Shown: positions 48,665 to 59,086, counted from the first letter of the stretch. The stretch is DNA of 64,000 bases from Paracoccus liaowanqingii (GCF_004683865.2 NZ_CP038439.1:1032501-1096500); one strand, 5' to 3'. Made by a program: numbers and translations. The notes: generated from the sequence alone by a model not told the origin.

Positions 48665-51600
48665 CTACTGCCCGTTCAGCACGCCCAGGGCGTGGGCGCG
48701 GCCCTGCTTCTGATAGGTGATGCGGCTGTCGCTGATCTCGCTGATCGTGCCGCCATTGATGCGGTCGCCGATCCGCAGCGTCAGCACGCGCCCGTTCGAC
48801 AGGCGCACCAGCGCCCGGCTGGCCCGGCCCGCGCCGATGGTGCCGATGATCTGGGTGCTGCTTAGCTGGATGCCGTCCTTGACGGTGGCGCTGGCGGCGG
48901 CATTGCCGATGGCGTTGCGGGGCACCGCGGCGACCACGTCGGGCTCGGCATCGACCTCGGGCGGCTGGTAGCGCTGGTTGCGCGACGCGGCGCGCTGCTG
49001 TTCGGCCTCGGCCTGGGCCCGCGCGCGGGCCTCGGCGGCCGCCCGGGCCTGCGCATCGGCGCGCGCATCGGCGGCGGCCTGCGATCGGGCGCGGGCCTCC
49101 GCCTGGGCCTGCAGCGCGTCGTCCTGGCGGCGCTGTTCGGCGATGGCGGCCTGCGAATTCTGGGCGGCGACCGCGGCGGCGGCGGCGGCCTGCGCCTCGG
49201 CCGCGGCGCGCAGATCCGAGGCCGAGGGCGTCAGCGCGGCGGCGACCGGTGCGGCAGAGGCCATCATGGAATTGACCGCCGCGCCCGCAGCGCCTGCCGC
49301 GCGGCGGGGCGGAACCTGCGACGAGGTCAGCGCCGTCAGGGCGACCGCCCCGGGCGTGGCCGTGCTGCTGCCGATGGCCGATGCGATGGCCTGTTCGACC
49401 GCCGCCCCCGACACGCGGTTCGGCGCGGCCTGGCCACCGGGCCTGCCGGCCGGACGGGCCGAGCGCAGGATGCCGACCGTGGGCCCCGCCGTCACGGCCG
49501 GGGCGGGGCTGGCGGCGGCGGGCGGCGAGACGACATCGGCCGCGATGCTGGCGCGGGCCGCGGGGCGGGGCCGGGCCACCATGTCCTGCGCCGCGCGCTG
49601 CGTGGGCGCTGCCACGGAGGTCGGCTTGCGCATCGGACGGGCATCGGCCAGCTGGAAGACCGCCCCCCGCTCGGCCCCGGTCAGGGGCGCATTGCCCGCC
49701 TGTGCGGTGCGCAGGTCACGACGCTGCCGGGTCTTGGCATCGACATCGGAGACGGAGGCCATGTCCGCCTGCAAGACCTGCCGCCCTGCCGTCCGGTCGT
49801 ACCCGGAAAGCGGCGCGGGCCCCGCGAAGGCCATGCTCAGATCGCGCATCTGCCGGGTCACCTGATCCTGCTCGGCTTGGGTCAGGCGGCGCAGCTGATC
49901 GTCCTCGGCCACGCTGCCTTCGTCCAGCTGGGACAGGTTGTCGGGCCTTGCGGGCGGACGCGAGGTCGATTCGACCGGGGTCGCGGCTGGTGCCGGGGCA
50001 GGGGTCGGGGCAGCGGTGGACGCCGGGGCCGCGCTGGCGGCCGGAGGCCGGACGCTGTCGGGACGCGCTGCAGGCGCGGCCGCCGTGGGCGTGGTGGCGG
50101 GCGGTGCTTCAGGCGTCGTGTCGGCAGGCTGGGCCGTACCGGTCTGGGCCGCCGCAGGCTGCTGCGCTGCCGTGGGACGGGACCGGGGACGGGTGGGGGC
50201 GACGGGTGCGGGCGCGGCCTGCTGCTGCGCCTCGAAGGGCAGCGGGCTGTCGGGCACCGTGGGACGGCTGTCCGGAGCCGCAGGCTGCGCCGCCGCCGCC
50301 GGGGCCGACCGGGGCGGACGCACGGAACTGGCCAGCGTGCCGGAGGGGTCGGCGGCGACAGGCGGCGTCGCGGGCGCAGGGACCGGCGGCGTCGCGGGCG
50401 CGGCGGGGGGCGGGGTGGCAGCGGCCGTGTCCGCAGCCGTGGCGGGTGCATCCGCGGCAGGGCCGTCCTCCGCCGGAACGAAGTCCGATGCGGGAGCGGT
50501 CGTCGAGGACGCAGGCGCGGTGGCCGAGGCTGTCCCTGTCGCGGCACCGGCCTCGGGAAGACCCGCGGCCGAGGCGGCCGCCGTCGCGGCCACGCTGGCC
50601 GCCTCGGGGGTCAGACCGGACGTCGCCTCGGTCGGGGCCGTGCCCAATGCCTCGGCCAGCGCGCGGTCCAGCGCGTCCGGCTCGGTCGCGGGTGCCTCGG
50701 CAGGGGCCACAGGCTCCGGCGCAGGTGCGGCACCCTCGGGCAGGGCATCGGATGCCTCGGACGGGGGCACTTCGCCCGCCGTTTCGGGCAGGGCCGGCGC
50801 CACCTCCGGCGCAGGATCCACCGGGACCGCCGGTTGCGCGACAGGCGCCTCGGCCACAGGAGCTTCCACCGGAACCTCGGTCACCGGCGCCTCGGCCACC
50901 GGCGCATCCGCCACCACGGTCTCCTCAGACGTCGGACGGCCCAGGACCAGCAGCGCCAGGACCAGCACCACCACCAGCCCGCCCAACATCACCGGCAGCC
51001 GCCCGGGATCCAGCGCCCGCAGGCGGTCGGCCCATCCGGGCGTCGGGGCGGGGGCGGTGGCATCGGCCTCGCGCTGCGCCTTGGCGGTCGCGGCACGCTG
51101 ATGGACGGCCTCGGCCCGGGGCGACAGCCGGTTGGCGGTGAGGGGCCCGCCATGCCGGATGACGGCCCCGGTCCCGCCCTCGGCGGCGGGGATGTCGTCA
51201 TCCGCCACGACATCGGCGGCACCCTCCGGCGCGGCGGCCGAAGCCACAGCCATGTCCGACGGCATCCCTGCCGCCACATGCGGCGTGATGCGCGAGACGG
51301 CGGGCGGCGCGGCCGCAGCCGGCGCGGCCCCCGCCTCGACCTCGATCACCGGGGCGGTGACGCGGGCCTGCATCAGGTCGGGTTCGCTGAAGGGGCGGCG
51401 GTTGAACTGTTCCTGCGCCAGGCGGGTCGGCCCGAAATCGGGCTGCCCCTCGAAACGCTCATCCCCCGGCCGGGCCTGGAAGCCCGAGGGGCGGAACCCC
51501 TGGGCGCGGGCGAAATCCTCGGCCTCGTCCAGCGTGCGGCGGGCCACGGCGGCCACGCGCAGCGTCTCGATGTCGCCATTGGCGGCGGGGCACCAGTCGA

Positions 51601-51913
51601 AGGCCAGATCCTCGGCCCGGTAGGGCGACGAGGCCTCCAGCGCGCGGGCGATGGTGGCGGCCGTGTCGGACCCGAAGGGCACCGTCAGCACCGTGTACAG
51701 GATCTGGTCGTCGGGGATCACCAGGACGGTGTCCAACTCGCCGGCCTGGCCGCCGGCCTCCTTGCGCAGGGCATTGAGCACCGAGGCCAGGTCGCCGCCG
51801 GCAAAGCGGGCCTGGCCGAGCGGCTGCCATTCGGGGCCGTCGCGACATTCCAGTTGCACGGCCTCCTGGGTGAAGCTCATGGCGAATTCCGGGGGCGCGG
51901 CATGCTGATTCAT
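48665..51913 (-). CDS. Giant Pro/Ala-rich membrane protein with GspL/PilM-like N-terminus and PilP-like C-terminus
   Basis: About 1082 residues from ATG 51913 (a GTG at 51925 would add four). Residues about 60-165 resemble the cytosolic domain of GspL/PilM-type proteins (DTVLVIPDDQILYTVLTVPF, then AEDLAFDWCPA). A single membrane segment follows at about 306-325 (LPVMLGGLVVVLVLALLVLG). Then come several hundred Ala/Pro/Val/Glu-rich residues with imperfect repeats of PVAEAPV type, an Arg/Ala/Gln-rich likely coiled coil (about 900-980), and a C-terminal beta domain (about 996-1082) where LSSTQIIGTIGAGRASRALVR and RVLTLRIGDRINGGTISEI look like PilP/GspC HR domains. No pilus or type II secretion genes are adjacent. 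Envelope-spanning role inferred; function unknown. The opposite strand is also open but lacks any recognisable features. Confidence 0.7.
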   Translation of the reverse strand: MNQHAAPPEFAMSFTQEAVQLECRDGPEWQPLGQARFAGGDLASVLNALRKEAGGQAGELDTVLVIPDDQILYTVLTVPFGSDTAATIARALEASSPYRAEDLAFDWCPAANGDIETLRVAAVARRTLDEAEDFARAQGFRPSGFQARPGDERFEGQPDFGPTRLAQEQFNRRPFSEPDLMQARVTAPVIEVEAGAAPAAAAPPAVSRITPHVAAGMPSDMAVASAAAPEGAADVVADDDIPAAEGGTGAVIRHGGPLTANRLSPRAEAVHQRAATAKAQREADATAPAPTPGWADRLRALDPGRLPVMLGGLVVVLVLALLVLGRPTSEETVVADAPVAEAPVTEVPVEAPVAEAPVAQPAVPVDPAPEVAPALPETAGEVPPSEASDALPEGAAPAPEPVAPAEAPATEPDALDRALAEALGTAPTEATSGLTPEAASVAATAAASAAGLPEAGAATGTASATAPASSTTAPASDFVPAEDGPAADAPATAADTAAATPPPAAPATPPVPAPATPPVAADPSGTLASSVRPPRSAPAAAAQPAAPDSRPTVPDSPLPFEAQQQAAPAPVAPTRPRSRPTAAQQPAAAQTGTAQPADTTPEAPPATTPTAAAPAARPDSVRPPAASAAPASTAAPTPAPAPAATPVESTSRPPARPDNLSQLDEGSVAEDDQLRRLTQAEQDQVTRQMRDLSMAFAGPAPLSGYDRTAGRQVLQADMASVSDVDAKTRQRRDLRTAQAGNAPLTGAERGAVFQLADARPMRKPTSVAAPTQRAAQDMVARPRPAARASIAADVVSPPAAASPAPAVTAGPTVGILRSARPAGRPGGQAAPNRVSGAAVEQAIASAIGSSTATPGAVALTALTSSQVPPRRAAGAAGAAVNSMMASAAPVAAALTPSASDLRAAAEAQAAAAAAVAAQNSQAAIAEQRRQDDALQAQAEARARSQAAADARADAQARAAAEARARAQAEAEQQRAASRNQRYQPPEVDAEPDVVAAVPRNAIGNAAASATVKDGIQLSSTQIIGTIGAGRASRALVRLSNGRVLTLRIGDRINGGTISEISDSRITYQKQGRAHALGVLNGQ

Positions 51914-52115
51914 GGATATGTTCACTGCTCGGTTTGCATGGTGCGATGCGTGCGCACCATGTCGTTGGCCTCGGCCCCATCTCTACCGCAAATTGTGGAA
52001 CGTGGAAAGAAGATCTGCCACATCTGTGATCGGAATGCGTGCAAAAGGGCTGTCCACCGCACGCGGCCCAAGGCATCAAAAGGCACGCCTGATGCGTGAT
52101 CAGAAAGGATCCCCG

Positions 52116-53051
52116 ATGCGACCGACCCTTCGTGCCCCCCATGCCCGCCGCCTGGCCCTGACCGCCGCGCTGGCCGCGCTGGCCGCGCTGACCGCCGGTC
52201 CCGGCCTGGCCGCGCCGATGGCCTGCGGCCCTGCCGGCCCCTCGCGCATGACCGTCACGGGCGAGGGCCAGTCCCGCACCGCCCCCGATATGGCCAGCAT
52301 CCAGCTGGGCGTGACCACCCAGGCCGACAGCGCAGCCGAGGCGATGTCGCAGAACAGCGAGCGCCAGCGCGCGGTGATCGAGGCGCTGACCGGCCAGGGG
52401 ATCGACGCGGCGCAGATCCAGACATCGGGCCTGACCCTGAACCCGCTGATGCAGTACGGCGAGGACCAGGCCCCCACCGTGACGGGCTATCAGGCCAGCA
52501 ACATGGTCACCGTCCGCGTCTCGGATCTGCCGGCCCTGGGCGAGGTGCTGGACGCGATCGTGGGGGCCGGCGCCAACGAGATCAACGGCATCACCTTCAC
52601 CCGCGAGGACGGCGCCTCGGCCGAGGATGACGCCCGCCGCGACGCGGTCGCCGACGCGCAGCGCAAGGCGCAGGTGCTGGCCGAGGCCGCAGGCGTCGAG
52701 CTGGGCCCGCTGATGACCCTGCGCGACATGGCCACCGGCGGCGGCGGTCCGCGCCCGATGATGCGGATGGAGGCGGCGATGGCCGACAGCACCCCCGTCC
52801 AGCCCGGCGAGGTCGAGACCACCGCCCAGGTCGAGGTCGAATACGCGCTGGCGGGCGAGGGCGCCTGCGCCCCGATGCCCTCCTATGGCCGCCACCATGG
52901 CGGACCTTCCGATGGACCCCACGGCGGACCCCAGGGCGGACCCGCGCCCGCCCCGGTCCACCCCCCGATGCCGGGCGACGGCGCCCCCGCCGCCGATGAA
53001 CCCATCGTCCCGGGCATCGTCGAGCCGCTCCCCGAGGCCCCGGCCAACTGA
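52116..53051 (+). CDS. SIMPL-domain (DUF541) periplasmic protein
   Basis: 311 residues. A signal peptide (RRLALTAALAALAALTAGPGLAAP) precedes a SIMPL domain: MTVTGEGQSRTAPDMASIQLGVTTQA, the TSGLTLNPLMQYG region and the RRDAVADAQRKAQVLAEAAGVELG helix are family hallmarks. Relatives (E. coli YggE, BP26) form ring-like oligomers linked to oxidative stress. After residue about 245 there is a low-complexity His/Gly/Pro tail (GRHHGGPSDGPHGGPQGGP) not usual in the family. AAGGA before 52116 decides the start over the ATG at 52092. Divergent from the giant membrane protein gene. Confidence 0.85.
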   Translation: MRPTLRAPHARRLALTAALAALAALTAGPGLAAPMACGPAGPSRMTVTGEGQSRTAPDMASIQLGVTTQADSAAEAMSQNSERQRAVIEALTGQGIDAAQIQTSGLTLNPLMQYGEDQAPTVTGYQASNMVTVRVSDLPALGEVLDAIVGAGANEINGITFTREDGASAEDDARRDAVADAQRKAQVLAEAAGVELGPLMTLRDMATGGGGPRPMMRMEAAMADSTPVQPGEVETTAQVEVEYALAGEGACAPMPSYGRHHGGPSDGPHGGPQGGPAPAPVHPPMPGDGAPAADEPIVPGIVEPLPEAPAN

Positions 53052-53056
53052 CCCCC

Positions 53057-53080
53057 GGACCGGAGCCCCGGCTCCGGTCC
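53057..53080 (+). terminator. Perfect hairpin after the SIMPL gene
   Basis: GGACCGGAGCC-CC-GGCTCCGGTCC: 11 perfect base pairs with a two-base loop, starting six bases after the stop codon. No T run. Confidence 0.5.
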
Positions 53081-53095
53081 CGACCACCCTCGACC

Positions 53096-53152
53096 TCTTC
53101 TTCACGAAAATATCCCGGGGGGAGTCCGCAGGACGGGGGGCGGCGCCCCCCT
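53096..53152 (-). repeat. Intergenic hairpin-ATATTTTC repeat, copy 4
   Basis: Read on the minus strand: GGGGGGC-GCC-GCCCCCC hairpin, a small GTCC-N3-GGAC stem, then CCCCCCGGGATATTTTCGTG and AAGAAGAG. Lies between the convergent SIMPL and MoxR genes. Confidence 0.75.
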
Positions 53153-53163
53153 TCCGACCCGGT

Positions 53164-54006
<843 letters not shown>

Positions 54007-54179
54007 GGAAACTCTCCTTCTGGCCAAGGTGCTTGGCCGCGATGGCCCGCGCGGGCGGGCAGATTTGCACGCCGCGCATGATTACCGCGCGCAACCCTAG
54101 TGACAAGCGCTACGCCATACTTTAAGGGGGCGCGCAAGGTGCCGGTAAATTAGCTCCGCCCGGCGCTGCCGGAGGACGT

Positions 54180-54602
54180 ATGAAAGCCCAGACCTTCCTT
54201 CCCCAGGATTATCGCCCCGCCGAGGACGAGCCCTTCATGAACGAGCGTCAGCTCGAATATTTCCGGCGCAAGCTGGAAGCCTGGAAGCAGGAATTGCTGG
54301 ACCAGTCGGCCGAGACGCTGGAAGGCCTGCAGGACAGCGCCCGTGCGGTGCCCGACCTGGCCGACCGCGCCAGCGAGGAAACCGACCGCGCGCTGGAACT
54401 GCGCACTCGCGACCGCCAGCGCAAGCTGGTCAGCAAGATCGACTCCGCGCTGCGCCGGATCGAGACGGGCGATTTCGGCTATTGCGAGATGACGGGCGAG
54501 CCCATCAGCCTGCGCCGCCTTGACGCCCGGCCCATCGCCACCATGACGCTGGAGGCGCAGGAGCGTCACGAGCGCAAGGAGCGCGTCCATCGCGACGACT
54601 GA
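54180..54602 (+). CDS. dksA: RNA polymerase-binding factor DksA
   Basis: 140 residues. Binds the secondary channel of RNA polymerase and, with ppGpp, adjusts rRNA and amino acid promoters. The coiled-coil tip DLADRA (59-64) corresponds to the E. coli tip with its two key Asp. The zinc-finger region (about 100-126) keeps only one of four cysteines (Cys102; the other places are Thr105, Thr123 and Ala126), as I recall for other alphaproteobacterial DksA proteins. GGAGGA lies five bases before the ATG. Confidence 0.93.
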   Translation: MKAQTFLPQDYRPAEDEPFMNERQLEYFRRKLEAWKQELLDQSAETLEGLQDSARAVPDLADRASEETDRALELRTRDRQRKLVSKIDSALRRIETGDFGYCEMTGEPISLRRLDARPIATMTLEAQERHERKERVHRDD

Positions 54603-54645
54603 CCCCGGACGCCCTTCGCGACATGCGCCCGGGCGCATCCCTGCC

Positions 54646-55776
54646 GTGACGGGCGCCCTCGAAGGTCGCCCCGCGACCGTGATCGGCGCGGGCATCGGCG
54701 GCCTGACCGCCGCGCTGGCCCTGGCGCGGCGCGGGGCGCGCGTCACCCTCCTCGAACGCGCTCCGACGATCGCCGAGGTGGGGGCGGGCATCCAGCTGTC
54801 GGCCAATGCGGTGCGGGTGTTCGACGCGCTCGGCCTGGGTCCCGCCGTCGATGCGGCCAGCCTGAGGAACCGCGCGGTCCAGCTCAACGACGCGCAAGGT
54901 CGCCGCGTGCTGCGCATGGACCTGGCCGCGCACCGGCCCGAGGCCCGCTTCCTGCTGATCCACCGCGCCCGTCTGATCGACCTGCTGGCCCGGGCCGCCC
55001 TCGATGCCGGGGTCGATCTCCGCCTCGGGCAGGACATTGCGACGCCCCCCGACCTACCGCTGGTCATCGGCGCGGATGGCGTCAGAAGCACGCTGCGCCG
55101 CGCGCTGAACGGCCCCGAGACCCCCTTCTTCACCGGCCAGACCGCGTGGCGCGCGCTCCTCCCCGAGGCTGCGGATGCCCCGCCCGAGGCGCAGGTCTTC
55201 ATGGGCCCGGGCCGCCATCTGGTCAGCTATCCTCTGGCGGGCGGGTTGCGCAATCTGGTGGCGGTCGTCGAGCGCGCCGACTGGCAGGACGAGGGCTGGT
55301 CCCATCCCGGCGACCCCACGGACCTGCGCGCGGCCTTCGCAGGCTTCGCAGGCCCGGTGCCCGGCTGGCTGGCGGCGGTGGACCGGGTCCATCTCTGGGG
55401 CCTCTTCCGCCACCCGGTCGCCGCCCGCTGGCATGACGACCGCCGCGCGATCCTGGGCGACGCCGCCCATCCGACCCTGCCGTTCCTGGCCCAGGGCGCG
55501 GGCATGGCGATCGAGGATGCCTGGGTGCTGGCCGCCTGCCTCGACGCGGGTTCCGACCAGCCCGCAGCCCTTGCCCGCTATCAGGCCCTGCGCCAGCCGC
55601 GCGTCACCCGCATCACCGATGCCGCCACCGCCAATGCCCGCAACTATCACTTCAAGGGCCCGATGCGCCTCGCCGCCCATACCGTGCTGCGCCTGGCCGA
55701 CCGCCTCGCCCCCGGCCTGATGCCCGGCCGCTTCGACTGGCTCTACGACCACGATCCCGTCTCGGCCACCCCCTGA
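54646..55776 (+). CDS. FAD-dependent aromatic-type monooxygenase
   Basis: 376 residues, starting at GTG 54646. The Rossmann motif VIGAGIGGLTAALALARRGARVTLLERA binds FAD, VIGADGVRSTLRR is the DG motif, and ILGDAAHPTLPFLAQGAGMAIEDA is the GD motif of class A flavoprotein hydroxylases. The overall pattern is nearer to salicylate or 3-hydroxybenzoate hydroxylases than to UbiH. The substrate is unknown and no catabolic genes adjoin. Convergent with glmM. Confidence 0.83.
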   Translation: MTGALEGRPATVIGAGIGGLTAALALARRGARVTLLERAPTIAEVGAGIQLSANAVRVFDALGLGPAVDAASLRNRAVQLNDAQGRRVLRMDLAAHRPEARFLLIHRARLIDLLARAALDAGVDLRLGQDIATPPDLPLVIGADGVRSTLRRALNGPETPFFTGQTAWRALLPEAADAPPEAQVFMGPGRHLVSYPLAGGLRNLVAVVERADWQDEGWSHPGDPTDLRAAFAGFAGPVPGWLAAVDRVHLWGLFRHPVAARWHDDRRAILGDAAHPTLPFLAQGAGMAIEDAWVLAACLDAGSDQPAALARYQALRQPRVTRITDAATANARNYHFKGPMRLAAHTVLRLADRLAPGLMPGRFDWLYDHDPVSATP

Positions 55777-55820
55777 GGCCGGAACCGCCCGGCCCAAGGC
55801 ACACACGGCCCCGGCACCTC

Positions 55821-55870
55821 CTTCATCTTGGCAGAAATATCCCGGGGGGCGCGGGGGGCTGGCCCCCCGC
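55821..55870 (-). repeat. Intergenic hairpin-ATATTTC repeat, copy 5
   Basis: Read on the minus strand: GCGGGGGG-CCAG-CCCCCCGC hairpin (8 perfect pairs), then GCCCCCCGGGATATTTCTGC and CAAGATGAAG. Between the convergent monooxygenase and glmM genes. Confidence 0.75.
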
Positions 55871-55909
55871 TGTCGCGGGACGCGCCTGTCGGGCCGTCGC
55901 GGGACGCGA

Positions 55910-57253
55910 TCAGGCCGCCTGTTCGACCGCTGCCACGATGCCGTCGACCACCTCGCGCAGGACATGCTCGTCCTCTGCCTCAGCCATCACCCGGATCAGC
56001 GGCTCGGTGCCCGACTTGCGGATCAGGACCCGGCCCGTCCCGGCCAGGCGCGCCTCGGCCTCGGCGATCACGCGGCGGACCGGCTCGGCGGCCAGGGGAT
56101 CGGCGCCGGCGGCATAGCGGACGTTCTTCAGCATCTGCGGCACCGGCTCGAACTGGGCGACCAGGTCGCTGGCGGGCAGGCCGGTCTCGGCCATCGCGCC
56201 CAGCACCTGCATGGCCGCCACCAGCCCGTCGCCGGTGGTGGCATAGTCGGTCATCACGATATGGCCCGACTGCTCGCCGCCCAGGTTGAAGCCGCCCTCG
56301 CGCATGCGCTCGACCACATAGCGGTCGCCCACGCGGGTGCGTTCCAGCCGCAGCCCCTTGGCGGCCATGAAATGCTCCAGCCCCAGGTTGGACATGACGG
56401 TGGCGACCAGCGCCCCGCCCTTCAGTCGGCCCTGCGCGGCCCACCGGCCCGCCAGTAGCGCCATGATCTGGTCGCCATCCGCCACGCGGCCGGTCTGGTC
56501 CACGATCACCACCCGGTCGGCGTCCCCGTCCAGGCTGATGCCCAGATGCGCGCCATGGGCCCGCACCGCCTCGGCGCAGGCCTGCGGATGGGTGCTGCCC
56601 ACGCCGTCGTTGATGTTGAAGCCGTCGGGCTTCACGCCAAGCGGGATCACCTCGGCGCCCAGTTCCCACAGCACGTCGGGGGCGGCGCGATAGGCCGCGC
56701 CATGCGCGCAGTCCAGCACCACCTTCAGCCCGTCCAGCCGCAGCCCCGAGGGCAGCGTCGTCTTGGCGTATTCCATGTAGCGCCCGCGCCCGTCGTCGAT
56801 GCGCTTGGCGCGGCCGATATTGGCGGGCTGGGCGGGGGCGACCTCTCCCGCGACGATGGCCTCGATCTCGGCCTCGGCCTCGTCGGACAGCTTGAAGCCG
56901 TCGGGGCCGAAGAACTTGATGCCGTTATCCTCGGCCGGGTTGTGGCTGGCCGAGATCATGATCCCCAGATCGGCCCGCATGGACCGGGTCAGGAACCCCA
57001 CCGCGGGCGTGGGCACCGGGCCCAGCAGCAGCACGTTCATGCCCGTGCTGGTCAGCCCGGCGGTCAGCGCGTTCTCCAGCATGTAGCCCGACAGGCGCGT
57101 GTCCTTGCCGATCACCACCCGGTGGCGGTTGCGCCCGTCGCGGCGAAAGTACCGCCCCGCGGCGGCACCGAGGCGCAGCGCCATCTCGGCGGTCATGGGA
57201 TGGGTGTTGGCGCGTCCGCGCACCCCGTCGGTCCCGAAAAGCTTCCTGCTCAT
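55910..57253 (-). CDS. glmM: Phosphoglucosamine mutase
   Basis: Converts glucosamine-6-P to glucosamine-1-P on the path to UDP-GlcNAc for peptidoglycan and LPS. 447 residues. Phosphoserine loop ISASHNP with Ser103, metal loop DGDADRV, and the C-terminal phosphate-binding [15 protein letters not shown]. Its ATG overlaps the folP stop (ATGA), so it is translationally coupled as the last gene of folB-folP-glmM. Confidence 0.97.
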   Translation of the reverse strand: MSRKLFGTDGVRGRANTHPMTAEMALRLGAAAGRYFRRDGRNRHRVVIGKDTRLSGYMLENALTAGLTSTGMNVLLLGPVPTPAVGFLTRSMRADLGIMISASHNPAEDNGIKFFGPDGFKLSDEAEAEIEAIVAGEVAPAQPANIGRAKRIDDGRGRYMEYAKTTLPSGLRLDGLKVVLDCAHGAAYRAAPDVLWELGAEVIPLGVKPDGFNINDGVGSTHPQACAEAVRAHGAHLGISLDGDADRVVIVDQTGRVADGDQIMALLAGRWAAQGRLKGGALVATVMSNLGLEHFMAAKGLRLERTRVGDRYVVERMREGGFNLGGEQSGHIVMTDYATTGDGLVAAMQVLGAMAETGLPASDLVAQFEPVPQMLKNVRYAAGADPLAAEPVRRVIAEAEARLAGTGRVLIRKSGTEPLIRVMAEAEDEHVLREVVDGIVAAVEQAA

Positions 57254-58248
57254 GTCCCCGTCTTTCCTTGTTCGTCGTTCAGGGCGGCGATCAGGCGCAG
57301 CCCTTGTGCATGCTCGGCCACGTCATGGACGCGGTGGATCTGGACCCCCTGCGCCACCGCCGAGACGGTCAGCGCCAGCGTCCCGGGCATCCGGTCGCCG
57401 GGCGCCTCGGCGCCCCCGATCGTGCCGATGAAGCGCTTGCGCGACAGGCCCAGCAGGATCGGGCAGCCCAGCCCATGATAGACCGAGATGCGCCGCAGGA
57501 TCGCCAGATTATGCGTCATCGTCTTGCCGAATCCGATGCCCGGATCGATCACGATCCGCTGCGCGGGAATGCCCGCCGCCCGCGCGCGCGCGATGCGGGC
57601 CTCCAGCGCGTCGTAGACGTCCAGCAGCACGTCGCCATAGCGGGGATCGTCCTGCATCGTCTGGGGCAGGCCCTGCGCGTGCATCAGGCAGACCGGCACG
57701 CCCGCCTGCGCCACCAGCCCGGGCAGGTCGGGGTCGAAATCGAAGCCCGACACGTCGTTGACCATGCCCGCGCCCGCCGCCAGCGCGGCTTGGGCGACGG
57801 CGGCCTTGCGGGTGTCCACCGACAGGGGGGCCTGGCCCGCCATGGCGGAAAGGGTCGGCAGGATGCGCGCGATCTCCTCGGCCTCAGGGACCTGCGCGGC
57901 GCCGGGACGGGTCGATTCGCCACCCACGTCCAAGAGGTCGGCGCCTGCCTGAAGCAATGCGCGGGCCTGCTCGGAGGGGACGTAATGCCCGCCATCGGAA
58001 AAGCTGTCGGGCGTGGCGTTCACGATCCCCATCAGGCGCGGGCGATCCAGCGGCAGGCCCAGCAGCGGCGGGCGGGGCGCGGTCAGGGCGGCGACGACCT
58101 CGTCGGGGGCGCGGTCCACCACCTGCGGGGGCTGGCCGCGCTGCAGACGCTCGAACAGGGTGAAGCCCGTCCAGCCCCCGGCCAGCCGCCAGCGGGCGGC
58201 GCCGGTCTGCGGGATCGGGCGATAATAGATGCGGTCGGACATGGCCAT
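57250..58248 (-). CDS. folP: Dihydropteroate synthase
   Basis: Joins 4-aminobenzoate and dihydropterin pyrophosphate in folate synthesis; target of sulfonamides. 332 residues from [11 protein letters not shown]. Motifs: [37 protein letters not shown], the [11 protein letters not shown] loop and SRKRFIG. An N-terminal stretch of about 60 residues precedes the TIM barrel, longer than in E. coli. The ATG shares its first base with the folB stop (TGATG), so start 58248 is preferred over MSDRIYY at 58242. Confidence 0.95.
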   Translation of the reverse strand: MAMSDRIYYRPIPQTGAARWRLAGGWTGFTLFERLQRGQPPQVVDRAPDEVVAALTAPRPPLLGLPLDRPRLMGIVNATPDSFSDGGHYVPSEQARALLQAGADLLDVGGESTRPGAAQVPEAEEIARILPTLSAMAGQAPLSVDTRKAAVAQAALAAGAGMVNDVSGFDFDPDLPGLVAQAGVPVCLMHAQGLPQTMQDDPRYGDVLLDVYDALEARIARARAAGIPAQRIVIDPGIGFGKTMTHNLAILRRISVYHGLGCPILLGLSRKRFIGTIGGAEAPGDRMPGTLALTVSAVAQGVQIHRVHDVAEHAQGLRLIAALNDEQGKTGT

Positions 58249-59045
58249 CAGCGTGCGGGCAGGCGGGCCAGGGTCAGCGTCAGACCCTCGGGCAGCGGGG
58301 GCAGGGGGACCGCCTCGGGCCGCATGAAGTCCACGCGATGCGCGCCGATCCGACGGGCCAGCCACAGCGCCAGGCTGTCGGGGGTCTCGCCCGCTGCAGG
58401 GGCGTCGGCGGCCAGGCGCGCGGGCGCCCAGACCACCGGCCGACCGGCCTGACTGGCGGCGTCCAGTTCGGTCCGCGTCTCGGCGACCTCCAGGTTTAGC
58501 TCTCCGGCCAGCGCCCAGGCCGCCTGATCCAGCGCCAGCAGCGCGATGCGCCGGGCATGGGGACCGTCCGAGCGCGCGGGGGCATCGCCCGGCAGCACCA
58601 CGACCGCTCCCTGCGGGGCGGGTGCGCCGGGGCCGTGGACCAGGATCGCCACGCGGGCCGCCGCGCCCGAGGCGGGCACGCGGCCCTGGTGGCGGGTGAT
58701 CGACACGCCAAGCGCGCCGGGGACGAGGTCCAGCTTCTCGACGGTGACGTGGATGCAGGCGGCACGGGGATGGGCCAGGACCTCGGCGGCGATGCGCTCG
58801 GCCAGGGTCTCGACCAGGTTGTAGCGCTGGTCGGCCAGGGCGGTCGCCACGGCCTGGGTCAGCACGTCATAGGACAGAATCAGGTCCACATGATCGTCGC
58901 TGCCCGCCACCGTGTCGCGTAGCTCGACGCTCAGGTTGAAGCGCAGGCGCTGGTCATGACCGCGTTCGGACTGGAAGGCGCCGATCTCGGCCGAAAGGAC
59001 GTGATCGCGCAGAAAGATGCGGTCGGGATGTTCCATGCCTGCCAT
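58248..59045 (-). CDS. folB: Dihydroneopterin aldolase with extra C-terminal domain
   Basis: 265 residues. About 1-120 are a FolB domain: RIFLRDHVLSAEIGAFQSERG, LSYDVLTQAVATAL, YNLVETLAERIAAEVL with the conserved Glu, and IHVTVEKLDLVPGALGV with the conserved Lys. About 121-265 are a second region, not part of FolB, beginning with AARVAILVHGPG and ending in a Pro/Leu-rich tail, without a family I recognise. FolB releases glycolaldehyde to give 6-hydroxymethyldihydropterin. First gene of folB-folP-glmM. Confidence 0.85.
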   Translation of the reverse strand: MAGMEHPDRIFLRDHVLSAEIGAFQSERGHDQRLRFNLSVELRDTVAGSDDHVDLILSYDVLTQAVATALADQRYNLVETLAERIAAEVLAHPRAACIHVTVEKLDLVPGALGVSITRHQGRVPASGAAARVAILVHGPGAPAPQGAVVVLPGDAPARSDGPHARRIALLALDQAAWALAGELNLEVAETRTELDAASQAGRPVVWAPARLAADAPAAGETPDSLALWLARRIGAHRVDFMRPEAVPLPPLPEGLTLTLARLPAR

Positions 59046-59086
59046 TCACAGCAAATCCGCGGCGCGGGCAAGTCCCGCACGCTGCC

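Noticed and set aside
49381..52099. Two long plus-strand frames (586 and 740 codons) opposite the giant Pro/Ala-rich gene
   Set aside because: They consist of Arg/Pro or Gly/Arg low-complexity sequence. The minus frame has ordered N- and C-terminal domains and a membrane helix.
51926..52115. Promoter or operator in the divergent region between the giant protein and SIMPL genes
   Set aside because: No hexamer pair with proper spacing or inverted repeat stood out clearly enough to list.
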